Source of the DNA: Nonomuraea guangzhouensis
GTDB lineage: Bacteria > Actinomycetota > Actinomycetes > Streptosporangiales > Streptosporangiaceae
Assembly: GCF_019396345.1 (NCBI RefSeq)
Contig: NZ_JAHKRM010000052.1
Coordinates: forward strand, 1 to 64,000
DNA: 64,000 nucleotides
Reading direction: 5' to 3'
The notes beneath the pieces were generated by a model. It did not search any database. It was not told the DNA's origin and saw nothing but the letters and a program-made list of their open reading frames with translations. The position numbers were made by a program, and so were the translations under genes. Below, one piece after another: positions 25,640 through 36,062 of this stretch (the first letter of the stretch is position 1; each line of letters begins with the position of its first letter).

Positions 25640-27535
25640 ATGGCGCCTTCGCTGCGGACCGTGGTGCGACGGACAGGGCTGCGGCCGCTGGTCGGGACCT
25701 TGGACTCGGTCGTGCGCTGGGTGGCCGTCAGCGAGCTGGAGGACCCCACGCCCTACCTGGAGGGCGACGAGCTGCTGCTGACCACCGGTATGCGCCTGGA
25801 AGGCGACTTTTCCCACTATGTCGCCCGCCTCGTGGCGCGTGGTGTGGCCGGGCTCGCCCTCGGCGTCGGGCTCTCGCACGAAGAGGTGCCACCCGCCCTG
25901 TTGGCGGCGGCCACGGCGGCCGGGCTGCCGCTGCTGGAGGTGCCGCGCGAGACGCCGTTCATCGCGGTCGGCAAGGCGGTCAGCGAGCTGCTCGCCGCCG
26001 AGCAGTACGAGGAGATCACCCGCGCCTTCGCCGCCCAGGGCCGCCTCACGCGGGCCGCGCTGCTGCCCGAGGGCCCGTACGCGGTCATCGACCGGCTGGC
26101 CAAGGAGATCGGCGGCTGGGCCGCGCTGCTGGACGAGAACACCGAGGTACGGCACGCCACCCACGGCTCCAAGGCGGAGGAGGCGGCCCGCGAACTGGCC
26201 CGCCTGCGCGGCGAGCACGGTATCTGGCGGGAAGGCGCTTCGGGTGGGCGGGAAGGCACTCTGGGCGGCCGGAAGGGTGCTTCGGGCGGTCGGGAAGGTG
26301 CTCTGGGCGGGCGGCAGGGTGCTACGAGTGGGCGGCTGCCTGCGAGCCTGGCGCTCTCCGGGCCGGATGAGCACGTCGTTGTGCAGCCGCTTGGTGGGGG
26401 GCCGCGGCCGCGCGGGTTCTTCGCCGTTGGGGCGTCCCGGGCGTTCTCGCCCGTCACGCAGACGGTCATCAACGCGGCCGGGTCCCTGCTCACGCTGGCC
26501 GTCGAGCAGGGCGGCGCCCAGCGGGAGGCTGAGCGCCGGGTGCGTTCGGCCGTTCTGGGCCTGCTGCTCGCCGGTGCGAAGGAGCGGGCAGGCGAGGAGC
26601 GGGCGCGGGCGGTGCTGGCGCCGCTCGGCGAGCGGCTGCCGGAGGAGCCGGTGGTGGTGCTGGCGATGGCGGGCGACGCGCTCGAAGCGCTGGAGCCCCA
26701 CGCCTTCACCGCCCGCCTCACCGACCCCGACGCCATCACCGCCGGCCTCGCCGAACCCCGCCGGCATGCCGCCACCACCGGCATCGCCGAAGTCGGCCAG
26801 CATGCCGTCGCCTCCCGCCCCACCGAAGACGCCCAGCACGCGTCGACCGCCCACTTCGCCGAAGCCGATCCGCGCGGTCCCGCCGACTCGCGCGGCGGCG
26901 CCGACCGGCGGAGTGCCGCTGGCTCGCGCAGTCCTGCCGACTCGCGTAGCGGCCTCGACCGGCGTAGTCCCCTCGACTCGCACAGCCTCGCCGACCGGCG
27001 GAGTGCCGTTGAGCGGTTGAAAGGTCCTGGAGCGGATGTGGTGGTGCTCGTGGGGGCGGGGGAGGCCGAGAAGGTGGCGGGGCTCGTCGGGGGGACCGTC
27101 GGGATGAGCTCGCCCGGCCCGTACGGTGAGCTGCCCGGCGCGCTCGACCAGGCCCGGCGGGCGTTCGAGAGCGGCCACGACGGCCTCGTCAGGTTCGCCG
27201 ACCTCGCCGGGCAGGGGCTGCTGGGCCTGCTCGACCCGGCCACCGCCCAGGCGTTCGCGTCGGCGCTGCTCGCGCCCCTCACCAGGTACGGGTCGCGGCC
27301 CGACCTGATCGAGTCGCTACGCGCCTACCTCGGCAGCAACGGGCACTGGGACGCGGCGGCCCAGCGGCTCGGCATCCACCGCCACACGCTCCGTTACCGC
27401 ATGAAGCGGGTCACTGAGCTACTGGGCCGTGATCTGGACGATCCTGGCGTGCGCGCCGAACTCTGGATCGCGCTGGCGGCTACAGCTTCGGCTTCGGCGG
27501 GTGCACCAGATAGCAGCAGATCGTCGCCATCGTGA
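25640..27535 (+). CDS. PucR-family regulator with repeat insertions
   Basis: A 631-aa regulator, longer than the usual 400-540 aa. The N-terminal PucR domain (LRTVVRRTGLRPLVGTLDSV, EGDELLLTTGMRL) and the C-terminal HTH_30 (LIESLRAYLGSNGHWDAAAQ, then LGIHRHTLRYRMKRVTELLG) are intact. Inserted between them are about five 7-aa GGREGA(S/L)-type repeats (residues 198-235, 21-nt DNA unit) and a long Ala/Asp/Ser/Arg-rich low-complexity block (about 355-460). It probably controls the divergent gabT. The start is ATG 25640 (TTG 25619 possible). The last 56 nt overlap the convergent TetR gene. Confidence 0.87.
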   Translation: MAPSLRTVVRRTGLRPLVGTLDSVVRWVAVSELEDPTPYLEGDELLLTTGMRLEGDFSHYVARLVARGVAGLALGVGLSHEEVPPALLAAATAAGLPLLEVPRETPFIAVGKAVSELLAAEQYEEITRAFAAQGRLTRAALLPEGPYAVIDRLAKEIGGWAALLDENTEVRHATHGSKAEEAARELARLRGEHGIWREGASGGREGTLGGRKGASGGREGALGGRQGATSGRLPASLALSGPDEHVVVQPLGGGPRPRGFFAVGASRAFSPVTQTVINAAGSLLTLAVEQGGAQREAERRVRSAVLGLLLAGAKERAGEERARAVLAPLGERLPEEPVVVLAMAGDALEALEPHAFTARLTDPDAITAGLAEPRRHAATTGIAEVGQHAVASRPTEDAQHASTAHFAEADPRGPADSRGGADRRSAAGSRSPADSRSGLDRRSPLDSHSLADRRSAVERLKGPGADVVVLVGAGEAEKVAGLVGGTVGMSSPGPYGELPGALDQARRAFESGHDGLVRFADLAGQGLLGLLDPATAQAFASALLAPLTRYGSRPDLIESLRAYLGSNGHWDAAAQRLGIHRHTLRYRMKRVTELLGRDLDDPGVRAELWIALAATASASAGAPDSSRSSPS

Positions 27536-28118
27536 CCGCCTCGTAGGTGCGGCCGTCACGCAGGTGACCGGCGCGCTCCAGGCTGATCGCGCCCTGGGCG
27601 GCGGCCCACAGCGCGTCGGCGATCTTGCGGGGCTGGGTCGGGATGAGGTACCCGGCCGAGATGCAGTCGGCGATCACCCGGTCGAGGATGTTGAGCGCCG
27701 CGCGGGCCAAGGTCCTGGCCCGCTCACTGGGTTCGAACCCGGGGATCGCCCGCTCGAACATCAAGCTGTAGTAGCCGGGCTCGGCCAGGCACGCCTGCCG
27801 GTAGGCGGGGCCGAGCGCGGTGAGGTTCTCGAGCGCGTCGCGCCGGTGCGGGACCGCGTCCAGAAACCGCCGGAAGCGCTCGAATCCTTCCAGGTAGAGG
27901 GCCTCCGCCAGCCCTTCCCTGTTGCCGAACATCGTGTAGATGACGGTGGTCGTGCAGCCGGCCTCCGTGGCGATTCTGCGCATGGTGAGACTCTCTGGAC
28001 CATCGCTCATCAGGAGGTTCACCGCGACGTCGAGGAGCCGCGAACGCAGTTCGTCGTGGGTGGCCCGCTCACCGAGCAAGTAGGCCCCTTGGAGCCCGAG
28101 CGGCGCCGAGGAGGTCAT
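27480..28118 (-). CDS. TetR-family regulator
   Basis: A 212-aa regulator with the canonical N-terminal HTH (ELRSRLLDVAVNLLMSDGPE, LTMRRIATEAGCTTTVIYTMF, NREGLAEALYLEGFERF) and a WHG-type ligand domain (YRQACLAEPGYYSLMFERAI, ADALWAAAQGAISLERAG). It is divergent from the aldehyde dehydrogenase at 28344 and so may regulate it. Its end overlaps the PucR gene tail by 56 nt in the convergent sense. The intergenic 28119-28343 shows no clear palindrome. Confidence 0.88.
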   Translation of the reverse strand: MTSSAPLGLQGAYLLGERATHDELRSRLLDVAVNLLMSDGPESLTMRRIATEAGCTTTVIYTMFGNREGLAEALYLEGFERFRRFLDAVPHRRDALENLTALGPAYRQACLAEPGYYSLMFERAIPGFEPSERARTLARAALNILDRVIADCISAGYLIPTQPRKIADALWAAAQGAISLERAGHLRDGRTYEAVTMATICCYLVHPPKPKL

Positions 28119-28343
28119 GGGGCCACGCCTTTCTGCTCGGGGGCCCGCCGCGCTGAGGGACCCGCACACAATGCTTAGCCAGCCGAGAGAACGTTCAAAC
28201 CGCTCTGCATGGTAAACATCCCGAATTAGGTCTACTTCTGTTACATCCTGGGTAGGCAAGGGAGGTTGTACTTAACGGTGCGGTCTGGTGAGAGTCTTGT
28301 GCACGCTGGTGTAGGTCCCCGATCTCCGTAGTGGCATAACGTC

Positions 28344-29777
<1,434 letters not shown>

Positions 29778-29779
29778 TC

Positions 29780-30847
29780 CTATGCCCGCTGGGCGGTGTC
29801 GAAGAGGGCCTTGGCGGCGTCACCGAAGTACGGGCCGTACATGGTGCGCTGGTCGTCGCTGTACTTGAAGCTGCTCAACGACGTGATCTCGCCGATGCCC
29901 GTGGCCGGGTCGAAGCCGGACAGCCACGGGCCGCCGCTGGAGCCCGCCGTCATGTCGCAGCCCAGGCCCTGGTCACGGGTCTGCTTGTAGGGGTCGCCGC
30001 GCAGCCGGCCCGCGCAGTAGACCAGGTGCTCGCCGTTGTACGGCGGGTCGGCCGGGTAGCCGAAGCCGAACGTCTGGCCGCCACGTGGGACGTTGAAGGC
30101 GATCCGCTGGGCACCCACCACGTCGGTGACGTGCTGGCTGTCCGCGGTCGTCAGGGCCACCATGCCCATGTCATAGCTGTCGTCGGCGGAGTGCGCCCAC
30201 GGGCCGGTGACGAACATGCGGCGGGCCGCGTACTGGCCATAGGGGTGCCCGCCGCCCGTGCGGTAGCCGGGCACGAACTGCCAGTTGGCCGCCCACTCGC
30301 CGGTGCCGTCCTTGACGCAGTGACCGGCCGTGACCACGAGGTCCCTGCTGGCGCTCTGGACCGTGCTCGCGGAGCAGACGAAGTCGATCCCGCCGACGGT
30401 CAGGAAGACGCGGCCGGTGGTGCGGGTCACCGCCCCGCCGGTCAGCCAGCGGGAGCCGGACGTGGTGGTCTGGGGCCTGGCCGACTGCAGGCGCGGGGTG
30501 GGGAGCTTGGCCTTGCCGCCGGTCAGGCCGGGTGCCGCGGTGATGCCCGTCTTGTCGGCGAGGTTGTTCAGCAGGCCGTTGCCCTTGGTGACGATGCCGA
30601 GCATGTCGATCGGCAGGGCGTCGGCCATCCGGGCCGGTGTCCAGTAGTCGAGCACGCGCCGCTGCTCGGCGGGGGTGCGGGCGGCCACGTGCTCGACCAC
30701 CTCCATCCGCTTGGCCGTGTGCACGATCGGCTTGGTGATGGCAGGGGCGGCGTGGTGGTGCTGGACGGGCATGGCGCCGATGAGCGCGGGGCCCATCAGT
30801 CCCGCGACGAGCGGCACACCTGTCAGCAAGGGGGTGCTCAGGGTCAT
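29780..30847 (-). CDS. Secreted trypsin-like serine peptidase
   Basis: A 355-aa secreted protein with an N-terminal signal region (TLSTPLLTGVPLVAGLMGPAL), a propeptide-like stretch (TPAEQRRVLDYWTPARMADA) and an S1-type peptidase domain. The triad is visible: His in LVVTAGHCV, Asp in DDSYDMGMVAL, Ser in CDMTAGSSGGPW. It is close to the V8/glutamyl-endopeptidase-like actinobacterial group. Immediately upstream on the same strand lies a decayed paralogue, so the pair arose by tandem duplication. Confidence 0.9.
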   Translation of the reverse strand: MTLSTPLLTGVPLVAGLMGPALIGAMPVQHHHAAPAITKPIVHTAKRMEVVEHVAARTPAEQRRVLDYWTPARMADALPIDMLGIVTKGNGLLNNLADKTGITAAPGLTGGKAKLPTPRLQSARPQTTTSGSRWLTGGAVTRTTGRVFLTVGGIDFVCSASTVQSASRDLVVTAGHCVKDGTGEWAANWQFVPGYRTGGGHPYGQYAARRMFVTGPWAHSADDSYDMGMVALTTADSQHVTDVVGAQRIAFNVPRGGQTFGFGYPADPPYNGEHLVYCAGRLRGDPYKQTRDQGLGCDMTAGSSGGPWLSGFDPATGIGEITSLSSFKYSDDQRTMYGPYFGDAAKALFDTAQRA

Positions 30848-30903
30848 GACCCCCGAGTGTGCACCACTAGATGTGTCCTTGTGACTACTTTCGGTGAATA
30901 CCC

Positions 30904-31510
30904 TCAGGGGGCGTTGGTGCTCTGGGCGGCTTGGTAGACGGCTTGGGCCTCTGCCCCGAAATAGGGGCCGAACATCAAGTTCGGGGCGAAGCTGTATTTG
31001 AAACTGTTGACGGAGTTCTGGGTACCGAGGCCCGTCGTTCCGGTGAAATTCTGGAACCACGGACCGCCACTCGAACCGCCGGTCATGTCGCAGGTCGGGC
31101 CTGATCTTTGGACATCAGGAAATCGTCGAATGCGCGGCCGCTGCAATAGATCAGCCTGGCGCCGTCGTACGGGGCCGCCGCCGGGTAGCCGAACGCGTAC
31201 ATCCGCTGCCGCCTGGCCTGGTTGAACGCCACGCCCTGGCCGCCCACGGCGTCGGTCAGCGCCCTGCCCTGCAGTGGTGCCACGACGGCGGCGGCTACGT
31301 CGAAGTCGATGTCCTCGCTCGCGTTCCACTGCGGGGTGGTCAGCACGCTCTTGTTGGCGCTGGTCACGGCCGAACCCGAGCAGGAGGCGTTGCGCCCCTG
31401 GTAGGTGAAGAAGACGCGGCCCGTCGTCTTCGTGACCGCGCCGCCGCCTTCTGCGGGGTCCAGTACCGCAGGACGGCCTGCTGCTCGGAGGTGGAGTCGG
31501 CGGCTGGCGT
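30904..31510 (-). pseudogene. Decayed tandem copy of the trypsin-like peptidase
   Basis: Three frames together spell a damaged copy of the neighbouring protease. The propeptide piece (STSEQQAVLRYWTPQKAA) is followed by a frame shift, then TKTTGRVFFTYQGRNASCSG and AFGYPAAAPYDGARLIYCSG. A second frame shift occurs near 31100, before TCDMTGGSSGGPWFQNFTG and the normal end. About 45 residues that carry the catalytic His (AGHC) in the intact copy are missing between SANKSVLTT and FDVAAAVV, although the Ser motif survives. It has no usable signal peptide, so the product cannot be active. Confidence 0.82.
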
Positions 31511-31555
31511 ACCTCCCGAAATCCCGGATCTGAGCTCGGAAGGTAGCGGCCTCAA

Positions 31556-31640
31556 TATCCCAATTTTTCGGGATTTGCGAATACGGATATGGCGATATTT
31601 GGGCATTGGTGGACTCGACTATCTGGCGCCCCATTCATTG
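31556..31640. other. AT-rich patch between the protease remnant and dxr
   Basis: About 85 nt of markedly lower GC than the surroundings contains an ATCCC...GGGAT hairpin around AATTTTTC. No gene is visible. It may be the promoter region of dxr or the residue of an insertion. Confidence 0.45.
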
Positions 31641-31702
31641 CTGGATTTTGGGACGGCGGAGCCGCGTGTCCGGTCGCTTCCGGCAGCGGGGACAATGGAC
31701 GG

Positions 31703-32896
31703 GTGCATGCTGACACCCTCCGCTCCGTCGTCGTCCTCGGCTCCACCGGCTCGATCGGCACCCAGGCGCTCGACGTCATCGGCGCCGACCCGGGCAGGTT
31801 CAGAGTCGCCGGGCTCGCGGTCGGTGGCGGAAATCCCGGGCTGCTGGCCGAGCAGGCGGCCTCGTACGGCGCCGAGGTGGTGGCCGTGGCCGACGCCACG
31901 GCCGTGCCCGCGCTGAAAGAGGCGCTCGCGGCGCGCGGCGCGAGCCCGGTGGTGCTCGCGGGCCCCGAAGGGGTCGCGGAGGTGGCGGCGTGGCCGTGCG
32001 ACACCGTGCTCAACGGCATCACCGGCGCGCTCGGCCTGACCTCCACGCTGGTCGCGCTGGAGGCGGGCAGGACGCTCGCCCTGGCCAACAAGGAGTCGCT
32101 GATCATCGGCGGACCGCTGGTCAAACGGCTGGCCGCGCCGGGGCAGATCCTGCCCGTCGACTCCGAGCACTCGGCCGTGCAGCAGTGCCTGTGGGCCGCC
32201 GGGCCCGACGGTCACCGTCCCGAGGCGGTCAGGCGGCTGGTGATCACCGCGAGCGGCGGGCCGTTCAGGGGGCGCGAGCGCGCCGAGCTGCTGGACGTCA
32301 CGCCCGAGATGGCCCTGGCGCACCCCACCTGGTCGATGGGGCCCATGATCACCATCAACTCTGCCACCCTGGTCAACAAGGGGCTGGAGGTGATCGAGGC
32401 GCACCTGCTGTTCGACATCGGTTTCGACAGGATCGAGGTCGTGGTGCATCCTCAGTCGATCATCCACTCCATGGTCGAGTACATCGACGGCTCCACCATC
32501 GCCCAGGCCAGCCCGCCCGACATGCGGCTGCCCATCGCGCTCGCGCTCGGCCACCCCGGGCGGATCGCGGGCGCCGCGCGTGCCATCGACTGGACGCTGG
32601 CCCACACCTGGACCTTCGAGCCGCTGGACGACAAGGCGTTCCCTGCCGTCGCGCTGGCCAGGCACGTCGGCACCGAGGGCGGCACCGCGCCGGCCGTCTA
32701 CAACGCCGCCAACGAGGCGTGCCTGGAGGCGTTCATCGGGGGCGGGCTGCCGTTCCTGGGGATCGTCGACACGGTCGCCAAGGTCGTTGAGGAGCACCGG
32801 GTGACCCCCGCCGACTCGGTCGAGGAGGTGCTGGCCGCCGACGCCTGGGCACGTGCCCGCGCGACGGAGCTCGTACGGAGCGTGGCCGCCGGATGA
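31703..32896 (+). CDS. dxr: 1-deoxy-D-xylulose 5-phosphate reductoisomerase
   Basis: A 397-aa enzyme for the second step of the MEP isoprenoid pathway, converting DXP to MEP with NADPH. The N-terminal fold has VVVLGSTGSIGTQALDVI (NADPH), and ALANKESLIIGG with LPVDSEHSAVQQCL are the metal and substrate motifs. ASGGPFRGR, then HPTWSMGPMITINSATLVNK, form the active-site lid. GTG 31703 gives the family length, and a GACAAT -10-like box 6 nt upstream suggests a leaderless message. ispG follows 79 nt later; the site-2 protease gene that commonly separates them in actinobacteria is not here. Confidence 0.95.
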   Translation: MHADTLRSVVVLGSTGSIGTQALDVIGADPGRFRVAGLAVGGGNPGLLAEQAASYGAEVVAVADATAVPALKEALAARGASPVVLAGPEGVAEVAAWPCDTVLNGITGALGLTSTLVALEAGRTLALANKESLIIGGPLVKRLAAPGQILPVDSEHSAVQQCLWAAGPDGHRPEAVRRLVITASGGPFRGRERAELLDVTPEMALAHPTWSMGPMITINSATLVNKGLEVIEAHLLFDIGFDRIEVVVHPQSIIHSMVEYIDGSTIAQASPPDMRLPIALALGHPGRIAGAARAIDWTLAHTWTFEPLDDKAFPAVALARHVGTEGGTAPAVYNAANEACLEAFIGGGLPFLGIVDTVAKVVEEHRVTPADSVEEVLAADAWARARATELVRSVAAG

Positions 32897-32975
32897 GACC
32901 TGGGACGGAGCTCACAGCCCGGCAGTCCCACGGGCTACCTACACTGGATACCGTTACCGAAACTCAAGGGTTGAA

Positions 32976-34127
32976 ATGTCTCCTGTAGCACTCGGCATCC
33001 CCGCGGTCCGCCCCAAGCCCCTCGCCGAACGCCGGCACTCCCGCCAGATCATGGTCGGCAGTGTCCCGGTCGGCGGCGACGCGCCGGTCTCCGTGCAGTC
33101 GATGACCACCACGGTGACCGCCGACATCAACTCCACCTTGCAGCAGATCGCCGAGCTGACCGCCGCCGGGTGCCAGATCGTCCGGGTGGCCGTGCCGTCT
33201 CAGGACGACGCCGACGCGCTGCCGGCGATCGCCCGCAAGTCGCAGATCCCGGTCATCGCCGACATCCACTTCCAGCCGAAGTACGTGTTCGCGGCGATCG
33301 AGGCGGGCTGCGCGGCCGTGCGCGTCAACCCCGGCAACATCAAGAAATTTGATGACAAGGTGGGCGAGATCGCGCGGGCCGCGGCCGATCACGGTGTGCC
33401 GATCCGCATCGGCGTCAACGCCGGCTCGCTCGACCCCCGGCTGCTGCAGAAGTACGGCAAGGCGACCCCCGAGGCGCTGGCCGAGTCGGCGCTGTGGGAG
33501 TGCTCGCTGTTCGAGGAGCACGGCTTCCGCGACATCAAGATCTCGGTCAAGCACAACGACCCGGTCGTCATGATCAACGCGTACCGGCTGCTGGCCGGAA
33601 AGTGCGACTACCCGCTGCACCTGGGCGTCACCGAGGCCGGTCCGGCCTTCCAAGGCACGATCAAGTCGGCGGTCGCGTTCGGGGCGCTGCTGGCGGAGGG
33701 CATCGGCGACACCATCCGCGTCTCGCTGTCGGCGCCGCCGGTCGAGGAGGTCAAGGTCGGTGCGCAGATCCTGGAGTCGCTGGGGCTGCGGGAGCGCGGG
33801 CTGGAGATCGTCTCGTGCCCGTCGTGCGGCCGGGCGCAGGTGGACGTCTACACGCTGGCGGAGCAGGTGCAGGCGGGCCTCGAAGGGCTGAAGGTGCCGC
33901 TGCGGGTGGCCGTGATGGGCTGCGTGGTCAACGGCCCCGGCGAGGCGCGCGAGGCGGACCTGGGCGTCGCGTCGGGCAACGGCAAGGGGCAGATCTTCGT
34001 GAAGGGGGAGGTCGTGAAGACGGTCCCCGAGTCACAGATCGTCGAGACGCTGATCGACGAAGCCCTGCGCATCGCCGACGAAATGGGCATCGCCCTCGAC
34101 GGCGATCCTGAGGTAGTCGTCGGCTGA
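32976..34127 (+). CDS. ispG: 4-hydroxy-3-methylbut-2-en-1-yl diphosphate synthase
   Basis: A 383-aa iron-sulfur enzyme of the MEP pathway (GcpE) that turns the cyclic diphosphate MEcPP into HMBPP. The N-terminal TIM barrel (VPVGGDAPVSVQSMTTT, PVIADIHFQPKYVFAAIEAG, RVNPGNI) precedes the cluster domain with cysteines in SCPSCGR and GCVVNGPGEA. ATG 32976 has AAGGGTTG just upstream. It is probably cotranscribed with dxr, and a terminator ends the unit 20 nt downstream. Confidence 0.95.
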   Translation: MSPVALGIPAVRPKPLAERRHSRQIMVGSVPVGGDAPVSVQSMTTTVTADINSTLQQIAELTAAGCQIVRVAVPSQDDADALPAIARKSQIPVIADIHFQPKYVFAAIEAGCAAVRVNPGNIKKFDDKVGEIARAAADHGVPIRIGVNAGSLDPRLLQKYGKATPEALAESALWECSLFEEHGFRDIKISVKHNDPVVMINAYRLLAGKCDYPLHLGVTEAGPAFQGTIKSAVAFGALLAEGIGDTIRVSLSAPPVEEVKVGAQILESLGLRERGLEIVSCPSCGRAQVDVYTLAEQVQAGLEGLKVPLRVAVMGCVVNGPGEAREADLGVASGNGKGQIFVKGEVVKTVPESQIVETLIDEALRIADEMGIALDGDPEVVVG

Positions 34128-34146
34128 CTTTAAGCCCATATTTTAC

Positions 34147-34187
34147 GGCTCAGCCCGGTTGGCCCCAGACGCCGACCGGGCTGAGCC
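34147..34187 (+). terminator. Terminator after ispG
   Basis: A perfect 13-bp stem GGCTCAGCCCGGT / ACCGGGCTGAGCC around a 15-nt loop. The following 210 nt (34188-34397) become AT-richer and hold only the promoter region of the next gene as far as I can see. Confidence 0.85.
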
Positions 34188-34397
34188 CTGTCCAGGGGCA
34201 CGCTCCTCCGGCGGAGGTGGTGCGGCGCCGTGACGTGCGCATTCTTGGCCAGTGGCGTGGAAAACCCGGAGCCCCTGCCGGCCGCTTATTACGGCGTGCA
34301 ATTGGGTGATTACAGAATGGTAAGCATTTAGCCATACCCAGCGTCACGACTTGGTTACTTGCGGGAGCATCGGTCCTCCTACTGAAGGGGAGGCCGT

Positions 34398-36026
34398 GTG
34401 AAGCGGGTCGTAAGGGTTGTCGTCGGGTTGGCGATGCTGGTGCCGGTGCTGGGACCCGGTGGGGCCATGGCCGGGACCGCCGAGGCCACGGGGAGTGCGG
34501 TCGGGTCGCCGCTGGAGTGGGGAGCCTGTCCGGCGCCGGCCTCGGCGAAGGCGGAGGCGGCCGGTTCCGGGGCGGTCACCAGCAGGTCCGCGCCCGCCGT
34601 GAGCGGCGTCGAGTGCGCCACCGTGCGGGTGCCGCTCGACTACCGCGAGCCGCTGGGGCAGTCGATCACGCTGGCGCTCAACCGGATCAAGGCCAAGGTG
34701 CCGCGCGAGGGCAACCACCTGGGCAGCCTGCTGGTGAACCCGGGCGGGCCGGGCGCCTCGGGGCGGTCGCTGGCCGAGTACGTGTCGGCGGCGCTCTCGC
34801 AGAAGGTCGCCAACCGTTACGACATCATCGGCTTCGACCCGCGCGGCGTGGGCAACAGCGAGCCCTCGATGCACTGCGTCGACGCCGGCACCTACTACGC
34901 CCCGCCCAGGCCGGACGCGATACCGCGCGGTCAGGAGGACGAGAAGGTGCTGCTCGGCCGGGCCACCGACTACGCCAACGGGTGCGGTGACCTGTGGGCG
35001 TGGCTGCTGCCGCACCTGACCACCGAGAACACCGCCAGGGACATGGACACCATCCGCGCGGCACTCGGCGAGCAGCAGATCAGCTTCCTCGGCTACTCCT
35101 ACGGCACCTACATCGGCGCCGTCTACGCCACGCTCTTCCCCGACCGGGTCAAGCACCTCGTCATGGACAGCACGGTCGACCCGGCCGGCATCTGGTACAA
35201 AGCCAACCTGGCCCAGGACAAGGCCTTCGAGAGCAGGCACCACGAGTTCCTCGCCTGGACCGCCAAGAACAACGCCGTCTACAAGCTCGGCGGCTCGGCC
35301 ACGCAGACCTCGTTCGCCTGGAACGCGATGCGCTCCCGGCTGCACGACCGCCCGGCCGGCGGGGTGGTCGGCCCGAGCGAGCTCGACGACACCTTCACCG
35401 TGGGCGGCTACACCGACCGGATCTGGCCCGAGCTCTCCGCCGCCTGGTCCAAGTACGTGCGGCAGGGCGATCCGAAGGGGCTGGTCGACGTCTTCAACAA
35501 GTACGGCAAGCAGGACGCCGACGACGAGAACGGCTACGCCATCTACCTGAGCGTGCAGTGCCGCGACGTCCAATGGCCCAGGTCCTGGACCAAGTGGCGG
35601 ACGGACATGACGCGGATGCACAAGCAGGCGCCGTTCCTGACCTGGCCCAACGCCTGGTACAACGCGCCGTGCGCGTTCTGGAGCGTGCCCGGTGGCACCC
35701 CGGTCACGATCCACGCGTCCCGGAAGCTGCCGCCGATCCTGATGATCCAGTCGAAGGACGACGCCGCGACGCCGTACCAGGGCGCCCTGAACATGCGCAA
35801 GCTGTTCCCGAGCGCCCGCATGGTCGTCGACGCGGGCGGCAACCACGGGGCCTCGCTGGCCGGGAACCAGTGCGTGGACCGCCACCTGGTCGCCTACCTG
35901 CTCGACGGCACGGTGCCACGGCAGGGAGCCGAGTGTCAGAAGCTGCCGGCGCCCAAGCCCACGGCCCATATGGCGGCAGCTGGTCCACTTGGTCACGAAA
36001 GGCTCACCGAGCTCCTGTCCAGATGA
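34398..36026 (+). CDS. Secreted tripeptidyl aminopeptidase-like alpha/beta hydrolase
   Basis: A 542-aa exported serine hydrolase of the Streptomyces Tap/SlpD family, which removes tripeptides from protein N-termini outside the cell. A signal peptide (VVRVVVGLAMLVPVLGPGGAMAG) is followed by VPLDYREPLGQSITLALNR, the oxyanion HGGP-like LVNPGGPGASGR, nucleophile GYSYGTYIG, an Asp in MIQSKDDAATPY, and His in DAGGNHGAS. GTG 34398 has GGGGAGG 4 nt upstream. With the protease genes nearby it suits extracellular peptide scavenging. Confidence 0.88.
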   Translation: MKRVVRVVVGLAMLVPVLGPGGAMAGTAEATGSAVGSPLEWGACPAPASAKAEAAGSGAVTSRSAPAVSGVECATVRVPLDYREPLGQSITLALNRIKAKVPREGNHLGSLLVNPGGPGASGRSLAEYVSAALSQKVANRYDIIGFDPRGVGNSEPSMHCVDAGTYYAPPRPDAIPRGQEDEKVLLGRATDYANGCGDLWAWLLPHLTTENTARDMDTIRAALGEQQISFLGYSYGTYIGAVYATLFPDRVKHLVMDSTVDPAGIWYKANLAQDKAFESRHHEFLAWTAKNNAVYKLGGSATQTSFAWNAMRSRLHDRPAGGVVGPSELDDTFTVGGYTDRIWPELSAAWSKYVRQGDPKGLVDVFNKYGKQDADDENGYAIYLSVQCRDVQWPRSWTKWRTDMTRMHKQAPFLTWPNAWYNAPCAFWSVPGGTPVTIHASRKLPPILMIQSKDDAATPYQGALNMRKLFPSARMVVDAGGNHGASLAGNQCVDRHLVAYLLDGTVPRQGAECQKLPAPKPTAHMAAAGPLGHERLTELLSR

Positions 36027-36062
36027 GCTATTCGGTGGTCGTTCGCGTAGTCTGACCATGTG

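Noticed and set aside
26221..26345. CRISPR-like repeats
   Set aside because: The 21-nt units are contiguous, in frame inside the PucR gene and lack spacers. No CRISPR array or cas gene was seen in the window.
24221..27178. 985-codon minus-strand frame extending gabT upstream
   Set aside because: Beyond ATG 25549 it is the reverse complement of the PucR gene. GC-rich third positions create such long shadow frames.
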